Origin: an uncultured Burkholderiales bacterium
GTDB lineage: Bacteria > Pseudomonadota > Gammaproteobacteria > Burkholderiales > Burkholderiaceae_D
Length of the DNA stretch: 18,048 bases
Assembly: GCA_937872165.1 (NCBI GenBank)
Contig: CALMOR010000130.1
Location: 1 to 18,048 of the forward strand
Reading direction: 5' to 3'
Part shown: piece by piece, positions 1 through 6,593 of the stretch
Numbering within the stretch: the first letter of the stretch is position 1
Layout of the letters: every line of letters starts with the position of its first letter
Translations under genes and position numbers: made by a program
The notes under the pieces: generated by a model
Database searches by the model: none
Told to the model about the DNA's origin: nothing
What the model saw: only the letters and a program-made list of their open reading frames with translations

Positions 1-163
1 CGTCAAGACCGGCACCCTGCTCGACGCCCGTGCGGTGGCCGGGTACGTGCTCGCGGCATCGGGTCGCTATTACGTGGTCGTCGCGCTGGTCAACCACGCG
101 AACGCGGGCGGTGCCCAGCCCGCCCAGGACGCGCTGCTGCAGTGGGTCTACGACCATGGGTGA
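1..163 (+). CDS. dacB: D-alanyl-D-alanine carboxypeptidase / PBP4, C-terminal end (partial)
   Basis: Only the last 53 codons are present; the reading frame starts at base 2 and ends at a TGA at 161-163. The first residues read V-K-T-G-T-L, which matches the third conserved motif (KTG) of serine penicillin-binding proteins. It is followed by A-G-Y-V-L-A-A-S-G-R-Y-Y-V-V-V-A-L-V-N-H and a short tail, typical of the extreme C-terminus of PBP4/DacB. Family knowledge: such enzymes are periplasmic and trim or cleave peptidoglycan peptides (DD-carboxypeptidase/endopeptidase). The SxxK and SxN motifs lie outside the window, so the assignment rests on the KTG box and the tail. Another KTG-bearing PBP or beta-lactamase-like protein is possible but less likely. 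No strong terminator follows; a 13-bp dyad (196-208, GAACGG-G-CCGTTC) lies downstream without a T-run. Confidence 0.75.
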   Translation, partial: VKTGTLLDARAVAGYVLAASGRYYVVVALVNHANAGGAQPAQDALLQWVYDHG

Positions 164-233
164 AGGGGCAAGCTAGGCATCCGTCCGACAGGGCTGAACG
201 GGCCGTTCCCACACCCCGACGCTCGCATTGCTC

Positions 234-265
234 GTTAGACTCGCGGCAACTGCAGTTAGACTGCA
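234..265 (+). promoter_or_regulatory. candidate promoter/operator region upstream of the yqjD-like gene: direct repeat plus dyad
   Basis: The 8-mer GTTAGACT occurs twice, at 234-241 and 255-262, exactly 21 bp start to start (two helical turns). The second copy lies inside a perfect dyad, TGCAGT-TAG-ACTGCA, at 251-265. TAGACT resembles a -10 hexamer, but no good -35 element is visible. The site ends about 28 bp before the start codon at 294. This is a regulatory inference from pattern only. Confidence 0.3.
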
Positions 266-293
266 TCGCGAATCAATCAACGGAGGAAACTCG

Positions 294-638
294 ATGACCA
301 CCTACGAAGACGACCGCATGAACGACCAGAAGGACAAGATGCTCCAGCACAAGGACAAGATCGTCTCCGACCTCAAGTCCGGTGTCGACGATGCCCAGGG
401 GTTTCTTCGCGCGGCCGCTTCGTCAACCGGTGACAAGGCCGCCGAACTCCGCGAGAAGGCCACCGTCGCGCTCAAGCGCGCGTCCGAATCGTTGAGCGAT
501 CTGCAGGCCACCGTGATCGAGAAGGGCCGCGATGCCGCGATCATGACCGACGACTACGTGCACGAGAATCCGTGGCAGGCGATCGGCATCGGCGCCGCCA
601 TCGGCTTCCTCGTCGGCGTGGTCGTGGCGCGCCGCTAA
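294..638 (+). CDS. DUF883 family protein (YqjD/ElaB-like), ribosome- or membrane-associated
   Basis: A 114-residue protein. The ATG at 294 is chosen over an upstream in-frame ATG at 228 because a strong Shine-Dalgarno (GGAGG, 282-286) sits at the right distance and the family usually starts near here. Residues 1-90 are charged and helical, likely coiled coil, rich in K, D, E and A. The C-terminus (about 92-114) is E-N-P-W-Q-A-I-G-I-G-A-A-I-G-F-L-V-G-V-V-V-A-R-R, the hallmark single membrane anchor of the DUF883/ElaB/YqjD family. Known for the family: E. coli YqjD and ElaB are stationary-phase inner-membrane proteins, and YqjD has been reported to bind ribosomes. It heads a trio with YqjE-like and YqjK-like genes on the same strand, as in many Proteobacteria. 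The specific role here is unknown. Confidence 0.85.
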   Translation: MTTYEDDRMNDQKDKMLQHKDKIVSDLKSGVDDAQGFLRAAASSTGDKAAELREKATVALKRASESLSDLQATVIEKGRDAAIMTDDYVHENPWQAIGIGAAIGFLVGVVVARR

Positions 639-657
639 TCCTTCGTCCGTCATACTG

Positions 658-679
658 GCCGCGACGTCGACGTCGCGGC
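658..679. repeat. perfect 22-bp palindrome between the yqjD-like and yqjE-like genes
   Basis: Every base from 658 to 679 pairs with its mirror base; the left half is GCCGCGACGTC. As RNA it would form a 9-bp stem closed by a UCGA loop. It lies 20 bp after the yqjD-like stop codon. There is no T-run after it, so it is not a canonical intrinsic terminator. It could be an operator, an mRNA-stabilising or processing hairpin, or part of an inefficient terminator. A second, shorter palindrome (CCCGTACGGG, 703-712) follows. Confidence 0.6.
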
Positions 680-752
680 GGTTCGATCGTCGCCGTGCCC
701 GGCCCGTACGGGTCCGGCCCCGGTCCTGCATACCCCTCATGGGATCGCGTTC

Positions 753-1307
753 ATGATCTTCGGTGCCAGTCGCCCTCGACGTCCGCGCAATGCCAATCGT
801 CGCGAACGCATCCCTTCGCGGGAGACCGAGGTGCCGGCCGACCTGCCTCCGAAGCTCGTTCCGTCCATTCGTCAACTGGTCGCGACCGGCATCGCGCTGG
901 TCCATACGCGTCTCGCGCTGGCCACCATCGAACTCGAAGAGGAGTTGCAGCGCCTGCTCGGCGCATGCGTTCTAGATGTTGTGTCGATGTTGTTGTTGTA
1001 GATTTGGTGGATCGTCGGCACCTTCACGATCGTCGCCGCGGTGGCGCCCGAGAACCGCGTCGTGACGATGGTTGTCATCACGCTCGTCTATCTGCTCGGC
1101 GCGGTCTTCGCGGTACTGCGGCTCAAGGCCATCTTCAGCGGTCGACCCTCGCTGTTCTCGGCCACTCTGGCCGAACTCGAGAAAGACAAGGAAACCCTGT
1201 CGCAGATGGCGCGTGCCCACGAGGCTGCCGAGGAAGCGCTGCAACGCGAGCGCACCCCGAGGTCAGGTGCGGACGCCTACGCCCCCGGGCGTGCCGCCCA
1301 ATCCTAG
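753..1307 (+). pseudogene. phage holin family / YqjE-like membrane protein interrupted by an in-frame TAG
   Basis: Two open stretches, 753-1001 and 1002-1307, lie in the same reading frame and are separated only by a TAG at 999-1001 (codon 83 of 185). Read through, the product has a charged N-terminus (about 1-50), a helix with R-L-A-L-A-T-I-E-L-E-E-E, then two membrane segments: about 70-95, containing M-L-L-L-[stop]-I-W-W-I-V-G-T-F, and about 105-125, containing V-V-I-T-L-V-Y-L-L-G-A-V-F-A-V-L. A charged tail follows. This two-helix plan, and the position after a DUF883 gene, fit the YqjE/phage-holin-family proteins. The stop falls inside the first membrane helix. The bases around it (about 968-1012) are unusually T-rich compared with the flanks. 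It may be a true nonsense mutation or a sequence/assembly error; one substitution would restore the frame. The second piece could restart at the ATG at 1068 or at a GTG, but would lose the first helix. There is no strong ribosome site before 753. Confidence 0.7.
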
Positions 1308-1320
1308 ACGGAGCATCGCA

Positions 1321-1704
1321 ATGGCCGGATCGAACGTGCCTCTCAAGCTGCGCAAGCAGATGCTGTTGATGCAGGCCGCCGTCGAACGCGTGGAGCTCGC
1401 GCACCACCTGCTCGATCTGCGGCAGGCGGCGACCGTTTCGGCGATCGTCCGCAATGCGATGCCCGGAGACCGCAGTCGCAGTCTCGCGGCGCGCGCATTC
1501 GATGTCCTCAAGCGTTACCCGTTCGTGACGTCGGCAGCGTCGCTGCTCGCGACGCGCTTCAAGTTCCCGCTCATCGCCGCCGCGACGAAATGGGGAGGCG
1601 CCGCCACCGTCGTCTACAAGCTGTGGGACCTGTGGCGAAAGAATGCGCAAGACACCGTTCGCAAGGACCGTACCGCGCGCATGCCCACCAGGGTCGTTCC
1701 GTAG
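1321..1704 (+). CDS. YqjK-like small protein downstream of the YqjE-like gene
   Basis: A 127-residue protein starting at the ATG at 1321, with GGAG at 1310-1313, and ending at TAG 1702-1704. It is basic and largely helical. Residues 1-45 are a charged amphipathic stretch containing L-R-K-Q-M-L-L-M-Q-A-A-V-E-R-V-E-L. The second half holds a moderately hydrophobic segment (about 80-105, F-K-F-P-L-I-A-A-A-T-K-W-G-G-A-A-T-V-V-Y). The third position in a yqjD-yqjE-yqjK-like string is the main argument for the name; no catalytic motif is visible. Thirteen bases separate it from the stop of the YqjE-like gene, so it is probably in the same transcript. Function is unknown. The downstream gene may overlap its 3' end if that gene uses its most upstream start. 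Confidence 0.7.
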   Translation: MAGSNVPLKLRKQMLLMQAAVERVELAHHLLDLRQAATVSAIVRNAMPGDRSRSLAARAFDVLKRYPFVTSAASLLATRFKFPLIAAATKWGGAATVVYKLWDLWRKNAQDTVRKDRTARMPTRVVP

Positions 1705-1708
1705 GTTC

Positions 1709-2506
1709 GTGCGTCGCGCGGCTCTGCGGCTGCTCGCCGCCGTGCTCTGCGCCACGGTGCGGGTCGCCGCAGCAACCGACGAGAACGATCCGCGCCCCGA
1801 GGTGGTTCCGTACCGCCCGACGGTTTCGACTCCGGCCGCCCTTTCGGCCCCGGGATGGCTCGAGGCCGAACTCGGCGGGCTCTATGTCGACGAGCGACAC
1901 GCGGACGACGGCCCCGTCCGTCGTGGCAGCCTTCCCTGGTCGCTGAAGTACGCCTTCAGCGATGACTGGGGCGTCAGGCTCGACGGCGAAGCGCTCGTGC
2001 ATGCGGACTTCGTCGACGGCGGCCACGCGCTCGGCTTCGGCGATACGGGACTCGTCCTGAAACGTCGCTTCGCGGTCGACGCGGCGTCCGCCTTCGGCGC
2101 CGAGGTCGGCCTCCTTGCTCCCACGGCCCGTCGCGGCCTCGAGGCCGGCAGCGGCAAGCCCGACTGGTCCGTCAACGCGATCTATAGCGGCGACCTGGAC
2201 GCGTGGCATACGGACGTCAACGTGGTGAACACGCGCGTCGGGACGCGGATCGTCCGCGAATCGCGACTGCAGACGCTGGGCGCGTGGTCGGTCTCGCGAT
2301 CGATCGCCGAACGATGGACCTTCGCCGGCGAGGTGTCGGGAACGCATCGGCGCGGCGCGTCGGGGACCGCGCAGGCGCTCGGCGCGGTCAGCTACGCGCT
2401 CCGCCGCGACATCGTGGTCGACATCGGGGCCGCGCGCGGACTCAACCGTGCGTCGCCCACCTGGGAGGCCTTCACCGGACTCACGGTCGCCGTCGGCCGG
2501 TCGTGA
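1709..2506 (+). CDS. secreted, probable outer-membrane beta-barrel protein (transporter / MetA-pathway-like)
   Basis: About 265 residues from the GTG at 1709; an in-frame ATG at 1643 would add 22 residues and overlap the previous gene by 62 nt. I prefer 1709 because it gives a compact signal peptide (V-R-R-A-A-L-R-L-L-A-A-V-L-C-A-T-V-R-V-A-A, cleavage before A-T-D-E-N-D); the ribosome site is weak for either start. The mature part alternates polar and hydrophobic residues in short strands (for example G-W-L-E-A-E-L-G-G-L-Y-V and W-G-V-R-L-D-G-E-A-L-V), with aromatic and glycine turns and no cytoplasmic motif. This is the pattern of small outer-membrane barrels annotated as transporters or phenol-degradation MetA-like proteins. 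Substrate is unknown. It converges on a second predicted outer-membrane protein with directly abutting stop codons. Confidence 0.7.
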   Translation: MRRAALRLLAAVLCATVRVAAATDENDPRPEVVPYRPTVSTPAALSAPGWLEAELGGLYVDERHADDGPVRRGSLPWSLKYAFSDDWGVRLDGEALVHADFVDGGHALGFGDTGLVLKRRFAVDAASAFGAEVGLLAPTARRGLEAGSGKPDWSVNAIYSGDLDAWHTDVNVVNTRVGTRIVRESRLQTLGAWSVSRSIAERWTFAGEVSGTHRRGASGTAQALGAVSYALRRDIVVDIGAARGLNRASPTWEAFTGLTVAVGRS

Positions 2507-3256
2507 TCAGGGCTGGGCCGCCGCTCCCTTGCTGACGAGCGTGAGGCCGACGACGACGAAGCGCACGCTCGCGTTCGGGAGGCGCTGACGACCCACCGCG
2601 GCGTCGAGCGCGATGCGCGGGGAGATCGCGAGGGTCGCGCCCAACTGCGACTTGTGACCTTGCCCGGTCACCGCGAAGCGTTCGGTCACGAGCGAGAAGG
2701 TCTTCGAGACCAGCCATTCGCCGGCGACGCCGAAGAGCAGGTGATCGCGCCGATCGGAAGGGATATCGACGCCGCGGCTCCATCGATGGACCCATCCGAG
2801 GTTGGCGTCGACCTGTAGGCGCGGCAGGACGGGGACGCTCGTGATCGCGATGGCGTTGGAGTAGCGCATCGACGGCGACGTGCCCTTCGTGCGGTCGGTC
2901 TCGATCGACAGGTCGGCACCCCATCCCGCGTGGTCCGGCGCGACCATGACCGGAACCGCCTTGGCCTGCAGCAAGCCTTGCGTGCCCGACCCGAGGTCGC
3001 CGACTCCGCTGCGTGCGCCGCCTATCAGGAGCTCGCCCCAGCCGAAGGGATTGCAACTCGGAGCGATGCCGAAATCGTCGGTGTCGCGTGCATCTGCCTG
3101 TGCGGCGGAGCGTCGCGCGAAGGCCTCGAGCTGGCACGTGCCTTCGGGAACGATCGCGGCGTCGTCGGTATCGAGCGGCCGCCCCGCATGCGCCGCGTCG
3201 ACGAGCAACGGCATCAGTGCAGCGCATCGCAGCCACGCGATGGGCAGGCCGTTCAT
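2507..3256 (-). CDS. secreted, probable outer-membrane barrel protein coupled to otsB
   Basis: A 249-residue protein whose ATG (3256-3254) overlaps the otsB TGA as ATGA, implying translational coupling. It has an N-terminal signal peptide (M-N-G-L-P-I-A-W-L-R-C-A-A-L-M-P-L-L-V, ending A-H-A before G-R-P-L-D-T-D-D-A). The mature start R-P-L-x-T-D-D-A followed by a C-Q-L-E type segment is one I associate with a family of uncharacterised proteobacterial outer-membrane proteins. The rest is beta-rich, with alternating strands such as G-A-D-L-S-I-E-T-D and F-V-V-V-G-L-T-L-V. Two cysteines (in T-C-Q-L-E and S-C-N-P-F) could form a disulfide. Its place in the trehalose cluster hints at an osmotic or envelope role, but nothing in the sequence proves transport. 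Substrate unknown. Confidence 0.75.
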   Translation of the reverse strand: MNGLPIAWLRCAALMPLLVDAAHAGRPLDTDDAAIVPEGTCQLEAFARRSAAQADARDTDDFGIAPSCNPFGWGELLIGGARSGVGDLGSGTQGLLQAKAVPVMVAPDHAGWGADLSIETDRTKGTSPSMRYSNAIAITSVPVLPRLQVDANLGWVHRWSRGVDIPSDRRDHLLFGVAGEWLVSKTFSLVTERFAVTGQGHKSQLGATLAISPRIALDAAVGRQRLPNASVRFVVVGLTLVSKGAAAQP

Positions 3257-4065
3257 GGACGCGCGTCGGCCGCCGCCTCGGCGTTCACGATCAGCCGGTC
3301 GAGGCAGCGATCGATGTCTGCCTGGTCGTCGACGCAGTAACGCGCGGCGCTGTGCTCGTCTCGACCGACCCGCACCGTGACCCACGAAGCGGGCGCGTCG
3401 ACGAACGCGAGTTCGTCGGTGAGGTCGTCCCCGATGAAGAACGCGGCCTCGCAGTGCTCGAGGTGGACGAGCGTCCGGAGCGCGGTCCCCTTGTCGGGCG
3501 CACCTTCGGGCAGAAGATTGAACACGCACTTGCCGCCGATGACGCGAGGTCGCGGCGAAAGCCGCTCGATCACGCGCTCGATCGTATGACGGGCGGCGGC
3601 ATGGTCGCTCGACTTGCGGTAGTGGATCGACAGCGAGTGGCTCTTCGGTTCGACCACGATGCCGTCGTCGGCCGCCTCCTGCTCGCGCGCGGCCGACCAT
3701 TGCGACAGCCAGCCGAGGACGACGTCGCGGTGCGCGTCGGCGCCTCCGTGCGCGCTCACGGCATCGGCGGGCGAGTCGTGCAGCCGGTCGGGAATGCCTT
3801 CGGCTCCGTGATTGCCGATCAGATGCAGCGGCGTGAACGCGATGCGCCGGCGCAGGTCGTCGACGCTGCGGCCGCTGACGAGCGCGGTCGGCACGAGCGC
3901 GCCGAGCCTCGACAGCCGCTGCATCGTCGTCGGCGCGGCGCGGGCGTCCTCGGGACGATCGACGATCGGCGCGAGCGTGCCGTCGAAGTCGAACGCATAC
4001 AACGTCGGGCGCCGCGAGAGACGGACGAGCGCCTCGAGTCCGGCGGTCCCGAAGAGATCGATCAT
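3253..4065 (-). CDS. otsB: trehalose-6-phosphate phosphatase
   Basis: A 270-residue HAD-superfamily phosphatase that would remove phosphate from trehalose-6-phosphate to give trehalose in the cytosol. Motif I is D-F-D-G-T-L-A-P-I (D26 nucleophile, D28 acid/base), motif II is S-G-R (64-66), the motif III lysine is in D-K-G-T-A-L (K192), and motif IV is G-D-D-L-T-D-E (D213, D214, D217). The I-G-N-H-G-A-E segment (83-89) and K-x-H-S-L-S-I-H-Y-R (141-150) belong to the OtsB cap region. Length is normal for the family. The start at 4065 was chosen because the D-x-D-G-T box then lies about 25 residues in; a longer frame upstream overlaps otsA and encodes no family sequence. It lies 28 nt after the otsA stop, and its TGA overlaps the next start. 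Confidence 0.93.
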   Translation of the reverse strand: MIDLFGTAGLEALVRLSRRPTLYAFDFDGTLAPIVDRPEDARAAPTTMQRLSRLGALVPTALVSGRSVDDLRRRIAFTPLHLIGNHGAEGIPDRLHDSPADAVSAHGGADAHRDVVLGWLSQWSAAREQEAADDGIVVEPKSHSLSIHYRKSSDHAAARHTIERVIERLSPRPRVIGGKCVFNLLPEGAPDKGTALRTLVHLEHCEAAFFIGDDLTDELAFVDAPASWVTVRVGRDEHSAARYCVDDQADIDRCLDRLIVNAEAAADARP

Positions 4066-4093
4066 CTCGTTCGCCGGTGCCGTCGACCTGGCG

Positions 4094-6454
4094 TCACGCC
4101 GCCGCCTTCCGCCAGCGCCCGCGGTCTTCCGCATCGCTGTGATGCTCGGCGATGCGCGCGCGGATGCGCTCGCGGTGACGGACGCGCGACGCGTCGAGCA
4201 GCATGCGTGCGGCCCATCGATAGACGTTGTGGTCGCGGACCAGCGCGCGCATCGCACGCAGGCGCTCGCGCTGCTCCGGAGGCGGCATCGTCAGGCCCGC
4301 ATGGATCATGTCGGCCGTGTGCTCGACGTGGTAGGGATTGACGATCAGCGCCTCGCGCAGCTCGCGCGATGCGCCGGCGAAGGCCGACAGGATCAGCACG
4401 CCCTGTTCGTCGTCGCGGGAGGCCACGAACTCCTTCGCGACGAGGTTCATGCCGTCGTGCAGGCTGGTCACCACGCACACGTCGCAGGCGCGGTAGTGCA
4501 TGAAGACCGACTGCTTGTCGTGATGCTCGATCAACAGCGCGATCGCCGGCGGCGCCTCGGTGCCGGCGCGAGCCGATGCGGGACGCGCGAAGCGGAGGTT
4601 GATGCGCGAAGCCTCCGCACGCACCCGCGCCTCGAAGTTCTGGTACTCCTCGAGCGCCGAGCGCGACGGAGCCGCGATCTGCGCGAACGTGAAGCGCCCG
4701 ATCATCTCGGGATGACGCTCGAGCATCGTCTCCACCGCGCTGAAGCGTTCGAGGATGCCCTTCGTGTAGTCTAGCCGGTCGACGCCGAGTCCGAGCAGAT
4801 GACCGCGCGGCAACGCGAGCCGGCCGCGGACCTCGATACGGCACTCCTCGACGCCCTTCTCGAGCGCCGGCGCATCGGGCCAGTCGATCGAGATCGGATA
4901 GCTCTCGACCTGCGTGCGCACGCCGCCGTACGAGATCAGCGATGTCTCGTGTTCGATGCGCGTCTCGAGGAAGCGGTCCGCGGTCTCGATGAAGTTCTTC
5001 GCCTGATAGCGCGTGTGGAATCCCAGGATGGTGCTGCCGAGCAGTCCTTCGAGCAGCTCGGTGCGCCACGGGCAGATCCCGAACGATTCGGGGTTGGGCC
5101 ATGGGATGTGCCAGAACGTGATGATGGTCGCGTGCGGCAGCCGGTCGCGCACCAGCCGCGGCAGCAACGCGAAGTGATAGTCCTGGACCAGCACGACCGG
5201 GTTCTCGGTGCGCGCCTCGGCCACGACCGCATCGGCGAAGCGACGATTGACCGCGACGTACTGCTTCCAGTCGGCGCTGCGGAATACCGGTCGCACGTGC
5301 GCGATATGGCAGAGCGGCCAGAGGCCTTCGTTGGCGAAGCCGTAGTAATAGCCTTCCTCCTCCTCCTGCGTGAGCCAGATGCGGCGCAGCGTGTACGAGG
5401 GATCGGACGGCGGCACCGCCACGCGCGCCCGTGCGTCCACCGTCTCGCGGTCGGCCGAGCCGGCACCGTGCGCGATCCACGTGCCCGAGCAGGCGCGCAT
5501 CACGGGCTCGACCGCGGTGACCAGTCCGCTCGCGGGGCATTGCACTTCGATGCCGTGGTCGGTCTTGACGTGGATGTACGGCTCGCGGTTCGAGACGACG
5601 ATGATCTCGTCGTCCGAGAGGTGATCCTTCAGCAGCTTGCGCAGCCGCTCGGGCGTCCACTCTCCGCCGTCGTCGCTCGCGACGTCGCGCAATCGTCGTT
5701 CCTCGTCGACTTCCCTCATGATGCCGCGCAGGTCCGACATCAGCGGCCGCAGTTCGGGATCGAAGTCGGCCGGGTTCGCGTGGTCGAGCGATCGGCCCTT
5801 CGCCAGCCCCTCGACGCCCGAGAACGGACGCACCACGCCTTCGCCGCGCAGCAGCGCCTGCACGCCGGCGATCCAGCCGCGCCAAGAAAGATGGGCGACG
5901 AGCACGGTGACGAGCGATGTCACGAGGCCGATGCCGAGGAACAGCAGGATCGTGTACTTGCGCGTGTCCTCGCTACGACTCTCGATGAAGCTTATGTCGG
6001 AGACCATCACGAGCATGCCGACCTCGCCCTCGCCGGCTCGTACCGGGACCCGCGCGACGTGGACCGAGCCCTTCGGCAGCTTCACGAGCGTACCCACGAC
6101 GTCGCCGACCCCGTTGCCGATCCTCTGCTCGTTGGTCCCCTGCTTGCAGGTGATCGCCGTCGGCAGGTTGGCGCTCCGATAGGCGATGTGTTCGGCCCCG
6201 TTGCAGTACGCGATCGCGTAGAGCCGCTCGTTCTGCGTGACGCTGTTGAGCAACGTGACGATGCGGCCCTGCGCCTGTTGCGGAATGAGTTCGGCGAGCT
6301 GGTCGGCCAGCGGAGCGGCAGCGAGCTGCGCCCGCGAATCGAGATCGCGGACGAACCAGCGGACGGTCAGCGCATCGACCTGGGGGACGACGATGTAGGC
6401 GAGGAACGCGAGGGCGAGGAAGAGCGGGACCAGGAAGCGCAGCGACAGACGCAT
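4094..6454 (-). CDS. otsA: membrane-anchored trehalose-6-phosphate synthase family (GT20) with N-terminal sensor-like domain
   Basis: A 786-residue protein, some 300 residues longer than canonical OtsA (about 470). Residues 5-24 form a membrane helix, about 28-165 an extracytoplasmic domain with two cysteines (C84, C103), and 167-189 a second helix. A HAMP-like linker (190-256) follows, then a full GT20 catalytic domain from about 283. Visible GT20 residues: S-N-R (R290), W326, Y-Y-Y-G-F-x-N-E-G-L-W-P (369-380), Q-D-Y-H (D425), F-W-H-I-P-W-P (H449), V-D-R-L-D-Y-T-K-G-I (R560, K565), H-D-G-M-N-L-V-A-K-E (D667, N670, E675) and S-A-F-A-G-A-S-R-E-L. The expected reaction is glucosyl transfer from a nucleotide-glucose to glucose-6-phosphate. 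The donor loop reads C-P-A-S-G-L-V-T-A rather than the E. coli S-A-G-G-L, so donor choice may differ. The start at 6454 gives a proper signal-anchor; its ribosome site is weak. It precedes otsB in the same operon. Confidence 0.88.
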   Translation of the reverse strand: MRLSLRFLVPLFLALAFLAYIVVPQVDALTVRWFVRDLDSRAQLAAAPLADQLAELIPQQAQGRIVTLLNSVTQNERLYAIAYCNGAEHIAYRSANLPTAITCKQGTNEQRIGNGVGDVVGTLVKLPKGSVHVARVPVRAGEGEVGMLVMVSDISFIESRSEDTRKYTILLFLGIGLVTSLVTVLVAHLSWRGWIAGVQALLRGEGVVRPFSGVEGLAKGRSLDHANPADFDPELRPLMSDLRGIMREVDEERRLRDVASDDGGEWTPERLRKLLKDHLSDDEIIVVSNREPYIHVKTDHGIEVQCPASGLVTAVEPVMRACSGTWIAHGAGSADRETVDARARVAVPPSDPSYTLRRIWLTQEEEEGYYYGFANEGLWPLCHIAHVRPVFRSADWKQYVAVNRRFADAVVAEARTENPVVLVQDYHFALLPRLVRDRLPHATIITFWHIPWPNPESFGICPWRTELLEGLLGSTILGFHTRYQAKNFIETADRFLETRIEHETSLISYGGVRTQVESYPISIDWPDAPALEKGVEECRIEVRGRLALPRGHLLGLGVDRLDYTKGILERFSAVETMLERHPEMIGRFTFAQIAAPSRSALEEYQNFEARVRAEASRINLRFARPASARAGTEAPPAIALLIEHHDKQSVFMHYRACDVCVVTSLHDGMNLVAKEFVASRDDEQGVLILSAFAGASRELREALIVNPYHVEHTADMIHAGLTMPPPEQRERLRAMRALVRDHNVYRWAARMLLDASRVRHRERIRARIAEHHSDAEDRGRWRKAAA

Positions 6455-6501
6455 GACATGCGACTTTCAGAGGAGGGTGCACGAGGACGCCGGGTCCGCC
6501 G

Positions 6502-6534
6502 CGTGGGCCCGACATTCTAGGACGTGGGCCCGAC
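6502..6534 (-). promoter_or_regulatory. candidate otsA promoter: TAGAAT -10 flanked by two identical 12-bp repeats
   Basis: On the minus strand a TAGAAT hexamer (plus-strand 6514-6519) lies about 60 bp before the otsA start. Identical 12-mers flank it: plus-strand CGTGGGCCCGAC at 6502-6513 and again at 6523-6534, 21 bp apart start to start. One copy would occupy the -10/-35 spacer and the other the start site, the layout of a repressor's paired operators. No good -35 box is seen. This is the only non-coding stretch (6455-6593) between hemL and otsA. Confidence 0.4.
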
Positions 6535-6593
6535 GCCGGCCTCCGACTATGGCTGATTCTGCGCGTCGCATGGTACGGGTCGCCGACGCCGTG

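Noticed and set aside
999..1001. TAG as a recoded sense codon (pyrrolysine or amber suppression)
   Set aside because: TAG is also used as the ordinary terminator of this gene (1305-1307) and of the next (1702-1704), and no recoding element is visible. Mutation or sequence error is simpler.
4799..6520. A long plus-strand frame antisense to the GT20 gene (and a similar one antisense to hemL at 6453-7898)
   Set aside because: Arg/His/Asp-rich composition without family features; shadows of clearly recognised minus-strand enzymes.
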